64,000 bases of DNA, from the NCBI GenBank assembly GCA_014800795.1, contig JAAVFL010000008.1, positions 202,811 through 266,810 of the forward strand. The letters are read 5' to 3'. A model generated the notes under the pieces. It worked only from the letters and a program-made list of their open reading frames with translations. It did not search any database and was not told the origin of the DNA. Source of the DNA: Bacteroidales bacterium (GTDB lineage: Bacteria > Bacteroidota > Bacteroidia > Bacteroidales > Muribaculaceae). Of the stretch, positions 30,150 to 38,844 are shown piece after piece. The stretch's first letter is position 1. Every line of letters starts with the position of its first letter. The position numbers were made by a program, and so were the translations under genes.

Positions 30150-30229
30150 TGTTAGTCGTGAAAATTATTATTAAATATGAATGAACTTAACCAGACTTTA
30201 TTTAATATAAGTAAATCGTGGAAATTAAT
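30150..30229 (+). repeat. Two direct copies of the dispersed 22-base motif
   Basis: Copy one (30150-30169, TTAGTCGTGAAAATTATT) and copy two (30208-30229, TAAGTAAATCGTGGAAATTA) lie 58 bases apart in the same orientation, between the AlbA_2 gene start and the aminotransferase terminator. Unlike at 8260-8446 they do not face each other. Confidence 0.5.
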
Positions 30230-30274
30230 AAAAGGTCTGATCGCAGTATTTCAAACCACTGTATCAGACCTTTT
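30230..30274 (-). terminator. Terminator after the aminotransferase gene
   Basis: A 12-base-pair perfect stem (AAAAGGTCTGAT / ATCAGACCTTTT) with a 21-base loop, just past the stop at 30282. A/T runs at both ends allow action on either strand. Confidence 0.7.
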
Positions 30275-30281
30275 AAAAACA

Positions 30282-31484
30282 TCATATTGTTGTTCTACCC
30301 GGATATGCTTCGAGCGCATGGCGGAGAGTATCTATCGCCTCCCTCAGATCATCGCGCGATAATACGTAGGCGATACGCACCTCATTCTTACCCATGCCCG
30401 GAGTTGTATAAAATCCGGATGCAGGAGCCATGAAAACGGTCTTGCCCCCATATGAGAACTCTTCGAGACACCAGGCACAGAACTTGTCGGCATCGTCGAC
30501 CGGAAGCCTTGCCACCGTATAAAATGCGCCCATCGGTATAGGCGAATATACGCCGGGAATCTTATTGAGCTCATCGATCAGAAATTTACGGCGGTCGACA
30601 TACTCATTGTATGTCTCGAGCATGTATTCCCTGGGGGTATCAATAGACGCTTCAGCTACTATCTGGCCGAGAAGTGGCGGACTGAGACGCGCCTGACAGA
30701 ATTTCATGACATTTTTCTTCAGTTCGGGATGCTTGGTTATGAGCGCCCCGATACGGATGCCGCACTCATTGTATCGTTTCGACACGGAATCGATCAATAC
30801 AATCTGCTCTTCGATTCCAGGCAGATGGAAAGCCGATATGTATGGAGCCCCGGTATAGCAGAACTCACGGTATACCTCATCGGAAAACAGGAAAAGATCA
30901 TGTTTCTTCACCAGATCGCGAAGCTGGAGCATCTCTTTCATGGAATAGAGATAACCTGTCGGATTATTTGGATTACAGATTAGAATACCCTTGGTGCGCG
31001 GTGTAATAAGCTCCTCGAACTTTTCAAGCGGCGGAAGGGCGAAACCTTCGTCGATTGAAGATGGTATGGTGACGATTTTGGCTCCGGCAGATATGGCGAA
31101 AGCCATATAGTTGGCATAGGCGGGTTCGGGAACTATGATCTCATCGCCCGGATCAAGACACGCCATAAAGGCGAACAGCACGGCTTCGGAGCCTCCGGTA
31201 GTCACGATGATATCGTCGACGTCTACATCGATGTTGTAGGTCTTATAATAGTTACGAAGTTTTTTACGCAAGGAAAGCAGACCCTCGGAAGGACTGTATT
31301 CCAGCACTGTACGATCTATCTTCCGAACCGCCTCTATCCCCTGCGGCGGTGTAGGGATATCCGGCTGTCCGATATTCAAATGAAAAACTTTCACTCCGCG
31401 TTCCTTTGCTTTGTTGGCAAGCGGAACGAGGCGACGTATTGGAGATGCGGGCATTATTGTTCCCCGCTGGGAAACCTGTGGCAT
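30282..31484 (-). CDS. Class I PLP-dependent aminotransferase (AspC/AspB type)
   Basis: This 400-aa fold-type I aminotransferase has the N-terminal anchor LNIGQPDIPTPP, the phosphate-contact segment TGGSEA (about 96-101), NPNNPTG (about 171-177), SDEVYREF (about 201-208) and the Schiff-base Lys236 in DSVSKRYNECGIRIG. It probably uses aspartate or a related amino acid with 2-oxoglutarate. It is monocistronic, with a -7 box TAACTTTG on the minus strand (31547-31554) about 63 bases upstream of the ATG. Confidence 0.9.
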   Translation of the reverse strand: MPQVSQRGTIMPASPIRRLVPLANKAKERGVKVFHLNIGQPDIPTPPQGIEAVRKIDRTVLEYSPSEGLLSLRKKLRNYYKTYNIDVDVDDIIVTTGGSEAVLFAFMACLDPGDEIIVPEPAYANYMAFAISAGAKIVTIPSSIDEGFALPPLEKFEELITPRTKGILICNPNNPTGYLYSMKEMLQLRDLVKKHDLFLFSDEVYREFCYTGAPYISAFHLPGIEEQIVLIDSVSKRYNECGIRIGALITKHPELKKNVMKFCQARLSPPLLGQIVAEASIDTPREYMLETYNEYVDRRKFLIDELNKIPGVYSPIPMGAFYTVARLPVDDADKFCAWCLEEFSYGGKTVFMAPASGFYTTPGMGKNEVRIAYVLSRDDLREAIDTLRHALEAYPGRTTI

Positions 31485-31646
31485 ATCTGAAAACTATCAA
31501 AAAAGAAAGGGTTGCATCACAACTTACTGTTGTCGGCAACACCTTTCAAAGTTACGAAAAATTTTCGAAATTTCGGTTATCCGCTTCCGTTACCACAAAT
31601 GTGATATATCAAACATGTTCAGATAGTTCCTTACCCCAAAAAGATA

Positions 31647-33503
31647 TCAAAGAGCGTTGAATATCGCTTCCTTCATTTTGGAATGGTCGCGGAAATCAGG
31701 GTGACCGACAGCTTTACCCGAGCGGTCAACAAGAATGTAGAATGGAATTCCGTCGACATTGAAACGCTCCCGCAAGACAGCTATCTGCTGCTCGTTCAGA
31801 CGATAATGGTGCCCACGTATTTCGGGAACCATCTCCATGTATTTAGCTAGCGGTGATGAATCGTCGGCTATATAGATCCATACTATATCGTCACTTTTGA
31901 GCTCACCGTCTTTCAGAGGTTCGCTTGCTTTGATTGCCGTGCGACAAGGGGTACACCAGGTGTTCCACAAATCCACGAGCACAACTTTTCCACGATGGGG
32001 TGCGATAATCGCATCAAAAACCTCCTTGTCGGAAACCTGAGGTGTAGGGATGATCAGCTCGGAATTCCTGTAATGCTCTATATCAGCTATGGCTTGATTC
32101 ACCAGAGTGTCGCATACAGCTGCAAAAAAAGGATTGCTCAATGACAGAAGTGAATCGCGCACAGCTTCCGAAAGTTTACCTTTTTTTGCATCACCTATAT
32201 TCTTGGCAACCATATACAATCCTTTCGGGAAGTCACCCGAAACTCCATATTTACTCCAGTCGATATCTACAACTGCGGCTCCGCCATATAGAATCTTCGG
32301 GTCAGAGATATCGAAAAGTCTGGTTATGTCCGCGTAATGCTCATCGGTCAGCCGGGCCGGTATTGAATCATCGGGAACCTTACGTATATCATATTCATAC
32401 GACTGATCTTCATTGCATAATTGATTTTTGAGGATCCTACGGTAATTTGCCGCTATATCCAGTACATCGTTCCGAAGTTGATATAGTTTGACCTCCTTTA
32501 TCATTTCAGGATAATCGCTGTTCTGAATCGAATCGACATAAGCCGTGTACTTTTCAGTAAGTATATCAACGACATCATCAGCACTTGCATGGTAGTCGAA
32601 CAGTCCGGGTTCATACGAGTAAATCCGAAACTTGGAATCCGACTTAGAATACATGCGGTTAAGGCCGGAATACGCCCCGGTCGAATACATTCCGTTAGGC
32701 AACTTGATGCCAGGCCGATGGTACATGGCTAAACCACCTTGGTTCCTGCAATCGACATAAATATCATTGACAGCTCCGGCTTCAAGCCATCCGCTGGCAC
32801 ACACGATTGAGCCATTCACTACATACGCGTGTACCGGCCCTGCGAGAGTGAATGTTTTTGATGCATTTCCGTTTTCATCTATTTTAAGCTCTTCATGTTC
32901 CTGTGTACCATCAATGTTATCACAAACTATAAACCAATTATCACGAAATTCGGGATTGAATTCAAGTAAATGTACGTTCACGGTTGTGGGTCCTGCCGTC
33001 AGGACCGGATCGGGAAGCGGACCGTCCGCAGGCAATTTCCGCAACCCCGCAGGCAATCCGGCAGGCGTCCCTTCTCCCCCTTTTCCCGTAAGATCTACTC
33101 CCCAAAGCTTAAAAGCATCGGGAAGATCTCCTTCTACAAAATCGAAACTGCGCGCCGTCAACGGAAGCGGCTCAAAAGAAAGAGTGAACTCTATCATTCC
33201 ACTATCCGGCATATAAGTCTCGGCACCGGGTTCGATTCCATCAGCTCCCGTAAGGCTATAAGTAATATTATCGGATTTCAGTACGGTTTCAGGCGCTATC
33301 TTTATCCACATACCGGGTCTGTAATAAGCCTTCATATGGAGAGTAGTCACACTGTCTGTAAGGTCGACACGCGTAATATCGAGTATTGACGAAGTCGCCT
33401 GAGCGATGAACGGCAACTCCACACTCCTCTCCCTAGGCGAGCAACTTACACACATGATGAGGATATAGGCAAGCGCTGACACCGAATGAACAAGATTCCT
33501 CAT
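31647..33503 (-). CDS. TlpA-like thioredoxin-domain lipoprotein
   Basis: This 618-aa exported lipoprotein has a lipobox in ILIMCVSC near residue 20. The first ~450 residues are Bacteroidota-specific, without a recognised catalytic motif. The last ~150 form a TlpA/ResA-type thioredoxin domain with the redox pair CTPC in LWNTWCTPCRTAIKAS, and the cis-Pro region DGIPFYILVDRSGKAV. It would act as a periplasmic or outer-membrane-bound disulfide reductase. The ATG at 33503 is chosen because the signal peptide begins there; the frame is open 63 bases further up but overlaps the preceding gene. It follows that gene by 23 bases. Confidence 0.8.
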   Translation of the reverse strand: MRNLVHSVSALAYILIMCVSCSPRERSVELPFIAQATSSILDITRVDLTDSVTTLHMKAYYRPGMWIKIAPETVLKSDNITYSLTGADGIEPGAETYMPDSGMIEFTLSFEPLPLTARSFDFVEGDLPDAFKLWGVDLTGKGGEGTPAGLPAGLRKLPADGPLPDPVLTAGPTTVNVHLLEFNPEFRDNWFIVCDNIDGTQEHEELKIDENGNASKTFTLAGPVHAYVVNGSIVCASGWLEAGAVNDIYVDCRNQGGLAMYHRPGIKLPNGMYSTGAYSGLNRMYSKSDSKFRIYSYEPGLFDYHASADDVVDILTEKYTAYVDSIQNSDYPEMIKEVKLYQLRNDVLDIAANYRRILKNQLCNEDQSYEYDIRKVPDDSIPARLTDEHYADITRLFDISDPKILYGGAAVVDIDWSKYGVSGDFPKGLYMVAKNIGDAKKGKLSEAVRDSLLSLSNPFFAAVCDTLVNQAIADIEHYRNSELIIPTPQVSDKEVFDAIIAPHRGKVVLVDLWNTWCTPCRTAIKASEPLKDGELKSDDIVWIYIADDSSPLAKYMEMVPEIRGHHYRLNEQQIAVLRERFNVDGIPFYILVDRSGKAVGHPDFRDHSKMKEAIFNAL

Positions 33504-33526
33504 AAATATATTATTTAGATTCGTAC

Positions 33527-36500
33527 TTATCGCATAACAACTTTGGCTGAGACACTCCCCACGCAAACAATATACATACCAGGCGCGAGCTGAACTGCCG
33601 AATAATCCTCACCGGAGAACGAAGAGACAACACGACCGTCGGGTGCGACTACAATAACGTCCAGTCCGGCCGCATTGCGCACAATCAGCATACCGCCTGA
33701 AGTTTCGACACGGATAGCGTTATCGCCACCGCCGATGGTCTCTATACCAGTCATATTCACTGATACGCCATTTGAAATACGCGACTCGCCTTTGTCGTAA
33801 ACAGCAGTCACATGATATGTATGCTCGGTGTCAGCGGCAATATCGGTGTCGGCATATTCCGGCAATACGACCGGTTCGGAATTTATGCGCACCCCGTCAC
33901 GATATATGTTATAACCTATTACCGAAAGCTGTTCCGACATGGCAGCCGGAGTATAGGTGATATCATCAATAAACAGGGCGAACTGGTCGGGAGAGGTACA
34001 GCGCACAGCGAAATATCTACTTCCTGCAGGCAGCTGTACGGCGTAGCGTGTCCATTCATAGGGGATCCCATCAAAGGCTTCTGCAAGTACGAAATCTTCA
34101 AGTTCAAGACTTCCGGAAGAATAAAGAATCTCAAATGATTCCTTGACATAATTATTGCTTGATCCGCGTCTGCGTGCCCACAACGATACCTCCTGAGCCT
34201 CGCCACATAGCATAGGCGATATGATCCAGTCGTCGTTATGCTCTCCGGCGCAGCATACCGATGCCAGATATTTATTACTCCCGATTCCTCGCGATGAGAA
34301 ATTAGGATCGTCACTGAAATTTGTATTATCTACAAGAATATACGCGAACGGATCGCCTGCATGAGGCATATTGTCGATTCCGAGACCATAGGTCCCGCGA
34401 CCGTCCACATCAACTGGCATCCATTGCCCGAAGTCGTCGATCGTAAAGGAATCATAGCTCTCGAAATCTTCGGTGACAGGTTCGGGAACTGCGGTAGAGA
34501 AATCAATCGCACTCCAAGTAAGCCGGATACCGCTTTCTGTCACTTCCGCTGACAAATCACTGACTGTCGGGAAAGATGGTTTAACCACAATAGTTTGGGC
34601 TTCTGCCGACTGATTATCGGACGCGTCGGCATCGGCACCCCATTCCACCTCAGCGCGATAGACCGGTGAATCGGAACAGAACAGTGTCGGAACATCCTTG
34701 AAATGCAACGTGGCTGTTGCAAACGGTTCCATCGCTTCGCCGTTAACCGTAGCCACCGCCTCGCCATCGCGATAAAGCGTAACCTTGTAGCCGTCGGCTT
34801 TATCCATACCGGCATTACGCAAGCCCACAGATACGTTCTGTTCTTCACCTATATGCATTTTTTCAGGTACATGAATCGATGTTACAGCCATATTATGCAG
34901 CTGTCCGGAACGGATAGTCACATTATCAAGAAGAACATGCCCTGCCAGTCCGTCGCCTGCTTCGTAAGAGAATATGTACTGAACCGTTTTTCCGGAATAT
35001 TTGCGCAGATCGATGCATCCCTCTGTCCATCCGCTCCCTTCGGCGAGCGGATACAGTACTTCCGTGGGAGCGGCTTCCCCATCAAGAGATCTGACAGTTA
35101 CTTTAAGCACATTTTCACAAGGAACCGAGTAATAATAGAACGAGAACAGAGGATCAGGATCGGAGAGACGCACTTTCTGAGACACAAGAATGAAACTATC
35201 GCCGGGCTGTGTAGGAGCGAACTCCGCATAGCAGTGATCATCATCCTGCGCCCCAGGGTCTATACCCGTAATCTGCCACTGCCCTCCGGATCCGGAAGGT
35301 ATGGTAAGATCCCACGCCGTCGAGGCATCTGCAAAAGAATCGCCATACGGCATCGGAGAGGGAGAGCCTACTATTGTCCAGGGGCATGAGGCACAGTCAA
35401 GAAACATCATGACTCCTGCTTTATTGACAGCCCCTACAAAATATTTTATCTGCGACTGACCGCTGTCCGCGGCGATAGCACGGAATGAGACCTCTGTCTC
35501 CGTCAGCCCCTCGATCAGAGGAACACCCCCAATCGAATATATCGTATAAGTGATATCCGACTTATTTAGAGGATAGCCTTGCCAGTCGAGAGTTGCAGGC
35601 GACCAACTGAGAGTAACCATTCCGTCAAGATCAGGTTCTGCAAGAGCCACGTTCTCCACCTGACCGGGAATATTTACGCCTACATAGGTAGAAGCTTTTG
35701 CGGAAAGCCCGGCTCCGTCGGCATTATATCCCCTTACTTCATAGGTATGCACCCCTTCTGACGGATTATTATCGCGACAAGTCATCTCAACACCCATACC
35801 GGGATCAACATACCGTTCAATCTCCTGTCCGTCACGTTCAACCACTACATAGTCAAGCGTGCTGAGTGGCTCACCGTTAAGGGTTTCAGACGGGGTTGTG
35901 AAGAATATCTCAGCCGACAAACCGCCCGACCTGTCTGCCACAGCTTTCAGACCGGTAGCCGCGCCCGGTGACTTCATAGTCACACCTGCTGAAACATGAA
36001 TATCGTCCAGAAAAAGAGTTGCCCGATCAGGAGAACTGCACCCGTGGAATCCTACATAATAGTCACCGGTAGTATTCACGGTAATATCTACGGTATGCAC
36101 CATGAAACTCTTGTTTGCGATATCGAAAGGCTCGATGAGCACCGTAGTCATGGCTTTGGATGTGGGCTCCGTTCCGAGATACACCCCTATTCTTTCAGGA
36201 TACGCTTCAAGGGCGCAAGCCACTGAAAACTCCATAGGATAGCGCAGACCCGCCTCCAGATGCAAAGGAGGTGTTATAAGCCAGTCGTTCATCGCCTTTG
36301 ATGGGTTAAACTCAACGTGTGCATGGAAATCGCTGTCGACAATCCACGTGTTTTCATCATTGTTGAGATTGATTACCGTAAACTTGTCAAGAGAAGATGT
36401 CCGGTCAGAAAAATCTTCGCTGAAAGGTGGTACTATAGCCTCAACGGAATCGGCTCCACGCATATACATGCACGGAGAAGCCATTAAAAGTATAGCAAGT

Positions 36501-36538
36501 GAAAACAGATATTTATTCATAATGCTGGATAATTTCAT
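33527..36538 (-). CDS. Large secreted protein with choice-of-anchor J-type and Fn3-like domains and type IX sorting tail
   Basis: This 1,003-aa secreted protein has a signal peptide within the first 30 residues (start at 36538 or the ATG at 36520). It contains at least three jelly-roll, choice-of-anchor J-like segments (WIVDSDFHAHVEFNPSKAMNDWLITPPL; QKVRLSDPDPLFSFYYYSVP; DDWIISPMLCGEAQEVSLW) separated by fibronectin-III-like stretches. The last ~60 residues (GGMLIVRNAAGLDVIVVAPDGRVVSSF...LAPGMYIVCVG) are a type IX sorting domain, so it should reach the cell surface. It is co-transcribed with the TlpA-like lipoprotein. Function may be adhesion or glycoprotein binding; no enzyme motif was seen. 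Confidence 0.8.
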   Translation of the reverse strand: MKLSSIMNKYLFSLAILLMASPCMYMRGADSVEAIVPPFSEDFSDRTSSLDKFTVINLNNDENTWIVDSDFHAHVEFNPSKAMNDWLITPPLHLEAGLRYPMEFSVACALEAYPERIGVYLGTEPTSKAMTTVLIEPFDIANKSFMVHTVDITVNTTGDYYVGFHGCSSPDRATLFLDDIHVSAGVTMKSPGAATGLKAVADRSGGLSAEIFFTTPSETLNGEPLSTLDYVVVERDGQEIERYVDPGMGVEMTCRDNNPSEGVHTYEVRGYNADGAGLSAKASTYVGVNIPGQVENVALAEPDLDGMVTLSWSPATLDWQGYPLNKSDITYTIYSIGGVPLIEGLTETEVSFRAIAADSGQSQIKYFVGAVNKAGVMMFLDCASCPWTIVGSPSPMPYGDSFADASTAWDLTIPSGSGGQWQITGIDPGAQDDDHCYAEFAPTQPGDSFILVSQKVRLSDPDPLFSFYYYSVPCENVLKVTVRSLDGEAAPTEVLYPLAEGSGWTEGCIDLRKYSGKTVQYIFSYEAGDGLAGHVLLDNVTIRSGQLHNMAVTSIHVPEKMHIGEEQNVSVGLRNAGMDKADGYKVTLYRDGEAVATVNGEAMEPFATATLHFKDVPTLFCSDSPVYRAEVEWGADADASDNQSAEAQTIVVKPSFPTVSDLSAEVTESGIRLTWSAIDFSTAVPEPVTEDFESYDSFTIDDFGQWMPVDVDGRGTYGLGIDNMPHAGDPFAYILVDNTNFSDDPNFSSRGIGSNKYLASVCCAGEHNDDWIISPMLCGEAQEVSLWARRRGSSNNYVKESFEILYSSGSLELEDFVLAEAFDGIPYEWTRYAVQLPAGSRYFAVRCTSPDQFALFIDDITYTPAAMSEQLSVIGYNIYRDGVRINSEPVVLPEYADTDIAADTEHTYHVTAVYDKGESRISNGVSVNMTGIETIGGGDNAIRVETSGGMLIVRNAAGLDVIVVAPDGRVVSSFSGEDYSAVQLAPGMYIVCVGSVSAKVVMR

Positions 36539-36562
36539 TTAAGTTAGTCTATGTATACGCGA

Positions 36563-36570
36563 CAAAGATA
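36563..36570 (-). promoter_or_regulatory. -7 box for the surface-protein operon
   Basis: TATCTTTG on the minus strand, 24 bases upstream of the ATG at 36538. No clean -33 TTTG at 20 bases. The region is shared with the divergent promoter at 36590-36621. Confidence 0.5.
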
Positions 36571-36589
36571 GCAAAAAAAGCCGGTACCA

Positions 36590-36621
36590 TTTGCTTAATA
36601 ATCCATAAATCGTTAACTTTG
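36590..36621 (+). promoter_or_regulatory. Promoter of the ketoisomerase/aminotransferase pair
   Basis: TTTG (36590-36593), exactly 20 bases, then TAACTTTG (36614-36621): full consensus. It is 25 bases upstream of the ATG at 36647. Confidence 0.75.
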
Positions 36622-36646
36622 AGGGTTGAAATGCCAGACTACTGAA

Positions 36647-37081
36647 ATGGATGATAACATAAAGGAACTGCTCGACGCGGTAAAAATCATAAAACTCCCC
36701 CGCATACACGATCCACGAGGAAATCTTACCTTCGTAGAAAGCGATGCACAGATACCTTTCGAACTTCAACGTGCATACTGGATATATGATGTACCTGCCG
36801 GCGAGGAACGGGGAGGGCACTCGCATCATACAATGTGGCAGATACTTGTCGCGGTAGGCGGCAGTTTCAATGTGAATGTATGCGACGGCACCAACTGGCG
36901 CACTTTCACCCTCAACCGTCCGTTCGAGGGCATCCTGATTCCTCCAGGCATATGGCGTACCCTTGACAACTTCTCGTCGGGAGGAGTGTGTCTGTCGCTG
37001 GTATCTACAAAATTCGAGGAAGCGGATTACATCCGCGACTTCGAAGAGTTCAAGGCCAGCTGCAAGAGAAAACGGCAATAA
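36647..37081 (+). CDS. FdtA/WxcM-like sugar 3,4-ketoisomerase (cupin)
   Basis: This 144-aa single-cupin protein of the WxcM-like family isomerises dTDP-4-keto-6-deoxyglucose to a 3-keto sugar in FdtA/QdtA enzymes. Motifs: DPRGNLTFVE near residue 20, YDVPAGEERGGHSHHTMWQ (conserved His pair about 55-57), and PPGIWRTL near 106. The ATG at 36647 is used; an upstream in-frame TTG at 36626 lies about five bases past the -7 box, where transcription should begin. It is followed after 51 bases by a DegT-type aminotransferase, the usual partner that aminates the 3-keto sugar. No other sugar-nucleotide genes are nearby. Confidence 0.85.
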   Translation: MDDNIKELLDAVKIIKLPRIHDPRGNLTFVESDAQIPFELQRAYWIYDVPAGEERGGHSHHTMWQILVAVGGSFNVNVCDGTNWRTFTLNRPFEGILIPPGIWRTLDNFSSGGVCLSLVSTKFEEADYIRDFEEFKASCKRKRQ

Positions 37082-37132
37082 AAAAGAATCCGTCTCAGTC
37101 CCGACAAAAACAAACAGTCACCGATATCACCC

Positions 37133-38284
37133 ATGTCTACAAAAAAATATGAATTTCTAAGCCTCGGAACAGTTAACGCGCCCTATATGCCGGCTCTGGA
37201 GGCCGCGGTTGAAGGGGTTCTTCACAGCGGACGCTACATCGGAGGGCCGGAAGTTTCGGATTTCGAACATAAGCTTGCCGCAATCTGTGGTTGCACACAT
37301 GCCATCGGTGTAAGTAACGGACTTGATGCATTGCGCCTTATTCTCAGAGGTTACATCGAAACCGGTGTTTTTTCTGAAGGAGATGAAATTATCGTACCTG
37401 CCAATACATATATCGCATCAGTACTCGCCATATCGGATGCCCGGCTTGTTCCCGTTTTAGTTGATGCAGACGAGGCCACAAGCAACCTCGACACCACAAA
37501 GGCTCTTGCTGCCATAACCAGCCGCACAAAAGGAATCATGCCGGTTCACCTCTACGGTAGGATTTGCTGGGACGAGAATCTTGAGAAAGCAGCTACACAA
37601 CTCGGGCTTAAGATTATCGAAGATAACGCTCAGGCCATCGGCGCACGATCCTCTTTCGCCGGTCTCAACGGCAGTCACACAACCGGAAGCCTCGGACATG
37701 CTGCCGCTTTCAGCTTCTACCCTACAAAGAATATCGGAGCCTTAGGAGATGCCGGCGCCGTAACTACATCCGATACCGGCCTGGCCGAAGCTGTGCGTGC
37801 TCTGGCCAATTATGGAAGCGACACACGTTATCATAATATATACAGAGGAGTCAACTGCCGCCTCGATCCGATACAGGCCGCCATACTGAATGTGAAACTC
37901 GACTTTCTCGAACAGGAAAATGCCAGAAGACGAGTGTTGGCGGAAATTTACGGAACACATATCAATAACCCATCCGTCAGGCTTCCACGCAACGATGGAG
38001 AAGCCTGTGTATGGCACCAGTATGTAGTTCACACAGCCGACAGAAAACAATTCACGGATTTTCTTGATGCAAACGGCATCGGTTGGGATATGCACTATGC
38101 TACACCTCCTCATATGCAACCTTGCTACAGCAGAGCCGATAGCAGAGAGTTGCTGATACCCACTTCGCTCGAAGTGACCGAACGTCTTGCCGCCGAATGT
38201 GTCAGCCTCCCTGTCTCAGCATGCACCTCCCCGGAAGATGCGCATGAAATCGCCGGGATAATCAACTCATTCAAGGCCTCCTGA
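37133..38284 (+). CDS. DegT/DnrJ/EryC1 sugar aminotransferase (FdtB-like)
   Basis: This 383-aa PLP enzyme has the family signatures GRYIGGPEVSDFEHKLA (about 33-50), GVSNGLDALRL (about 62-72), PANTYIASVLA (about 86-96), EDNAQAIGA, and the Schiff-base Lys199 in SFYPTKNIGALGDAG. Together with the cupin ketoisomerase before it, the likely product is a dTDP-3-amino-3,6-dideoxyhexose used in surface glycan or glycoprotein. It is probably co-transcribed from 36590 and ends at a strong hairpin. Confidence 0.9.
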   Translation: MSTKKYEFLSLGTVNAPYMPALEAAVEGVLHSGRYIGGPEVSDFEHKLAAICGCTHAIGVSNGLDALRLILRGYIETGVFSEGDEIIVPANTYIASVLAISDARLVPVLVDADEATSNLDTTKALAAITSRTKGIMPVHLYGRICWDENLEKAATQLGLKIIEDNAQAIGARSSFAGLNGSHTTGSLGHAAAFSFYPTKNIGALGDAGAVTTSDTGLAEAVRALANYGSDTRYHNIYRGVNCRLDPIQAAILNVKLDFLEQENARRRVLAEIYGTHINNPSVRLPRNDGEACVWHQYVVHTADRKQFTDFLDANGIGWDMHYATPPHMQPCYSRADSRELLIPTSLEVTERLAAECVSLPVSACTSPEDAHEIAGIINSFKAS

Positions 38285-38324
38285 GGCACACATCATTAAT
38301 ACAGACAAATACAGACATCGTATT

Positions 38325-38363
38325 ACAATCCATGGTATCCTTCTCCAGGATACCATGGATTGT
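38325..38363 (+). terminator. Terminator after the sugar aminotransferase
   Basis: Perfect 16-base-pair stem (ACAATCCATGGTATCC and its complement at 38348-38363) with a seven-base loop, followed by ATATTTTC. Confidence 0.8.
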
Positions 38364-38571
38364 ATATTTTCAGCAACCCCAAAGTGGAGCATTGAACGTG
38401 TACAGAAATATTTTGCAATTATATCTTCACGTTAACCGAACCATTCGCGCTCCACAAAAGTTATATATACATAATGAGTATTATTATTTACTTAACCCGT
38501 TTTAGTTATCTCGGTTAAGAGTCGACCTCGACCAGACCGGAAGTTATTTACCACTTTAATCACTTCATCTT

Positions 38572-38682
38572 ATGAATGAAAATTTACTTACCTCCCGTCA
38601 GGTGAAGTTGGCAAGACTCGGAAGAAATGCCCTGATGTTCTCAATGTTCACCATTTCAATGGTTCTACCATTCATTTTCTGA
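38572..38682 (+). CDS. Small hydrophobic peptide, 36 aa (candidate)
   Basis: A short ORF from ATG 38572 to TGA 38680-38682. The first ~18 residues are polar and basic (MNENLLTSRQVKLARLGR) and the rest is one hydrophobic segment (NALMFSMFTISMVLPFIF), i.e. a plausible one-helix membrane peptide with its positive end inside. It lies alone between a strong terminator (38325-38363) and another hairpin (38697-38740), which marks it as a separate transcription unit. No clear promoter box was found. Only composition and placement support it; conservation was not tested. Confidence 0.4.
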   Translation: MNENLLTSRQVKLARLGRNALMFSMFTISMVLPFIF

Positions 38683-38696
38683 AACAACGTTAAACG

Positions 38697-38740
38697 CCGC
38701 CCCTGCATACCGAGGAATATAAACCAAAGAGCGGGGGCGG
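38697..38740 (+). terminator. Hairpin after the small peptide ORF
   Basis: A ten-base-pair GC stem (CCGCCCCTGC / GCGGGGGCGG, one G-U pair) with a 24-base loop, 14 bases past the peptide stop. The T run is weak (ATGTTAT). It may instead belong to the leader of the next gene. Confidence 0.5.
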
Positions 38741-38844
38741 ATGTTATAAAGATGCTATTCCGGATGGCCCACACATAATCCGGATTAAATGTTACGAGAT
38801 ATCCGTCAACACTGCAAATAAAAATCTAAAAAACTAATTACTAT

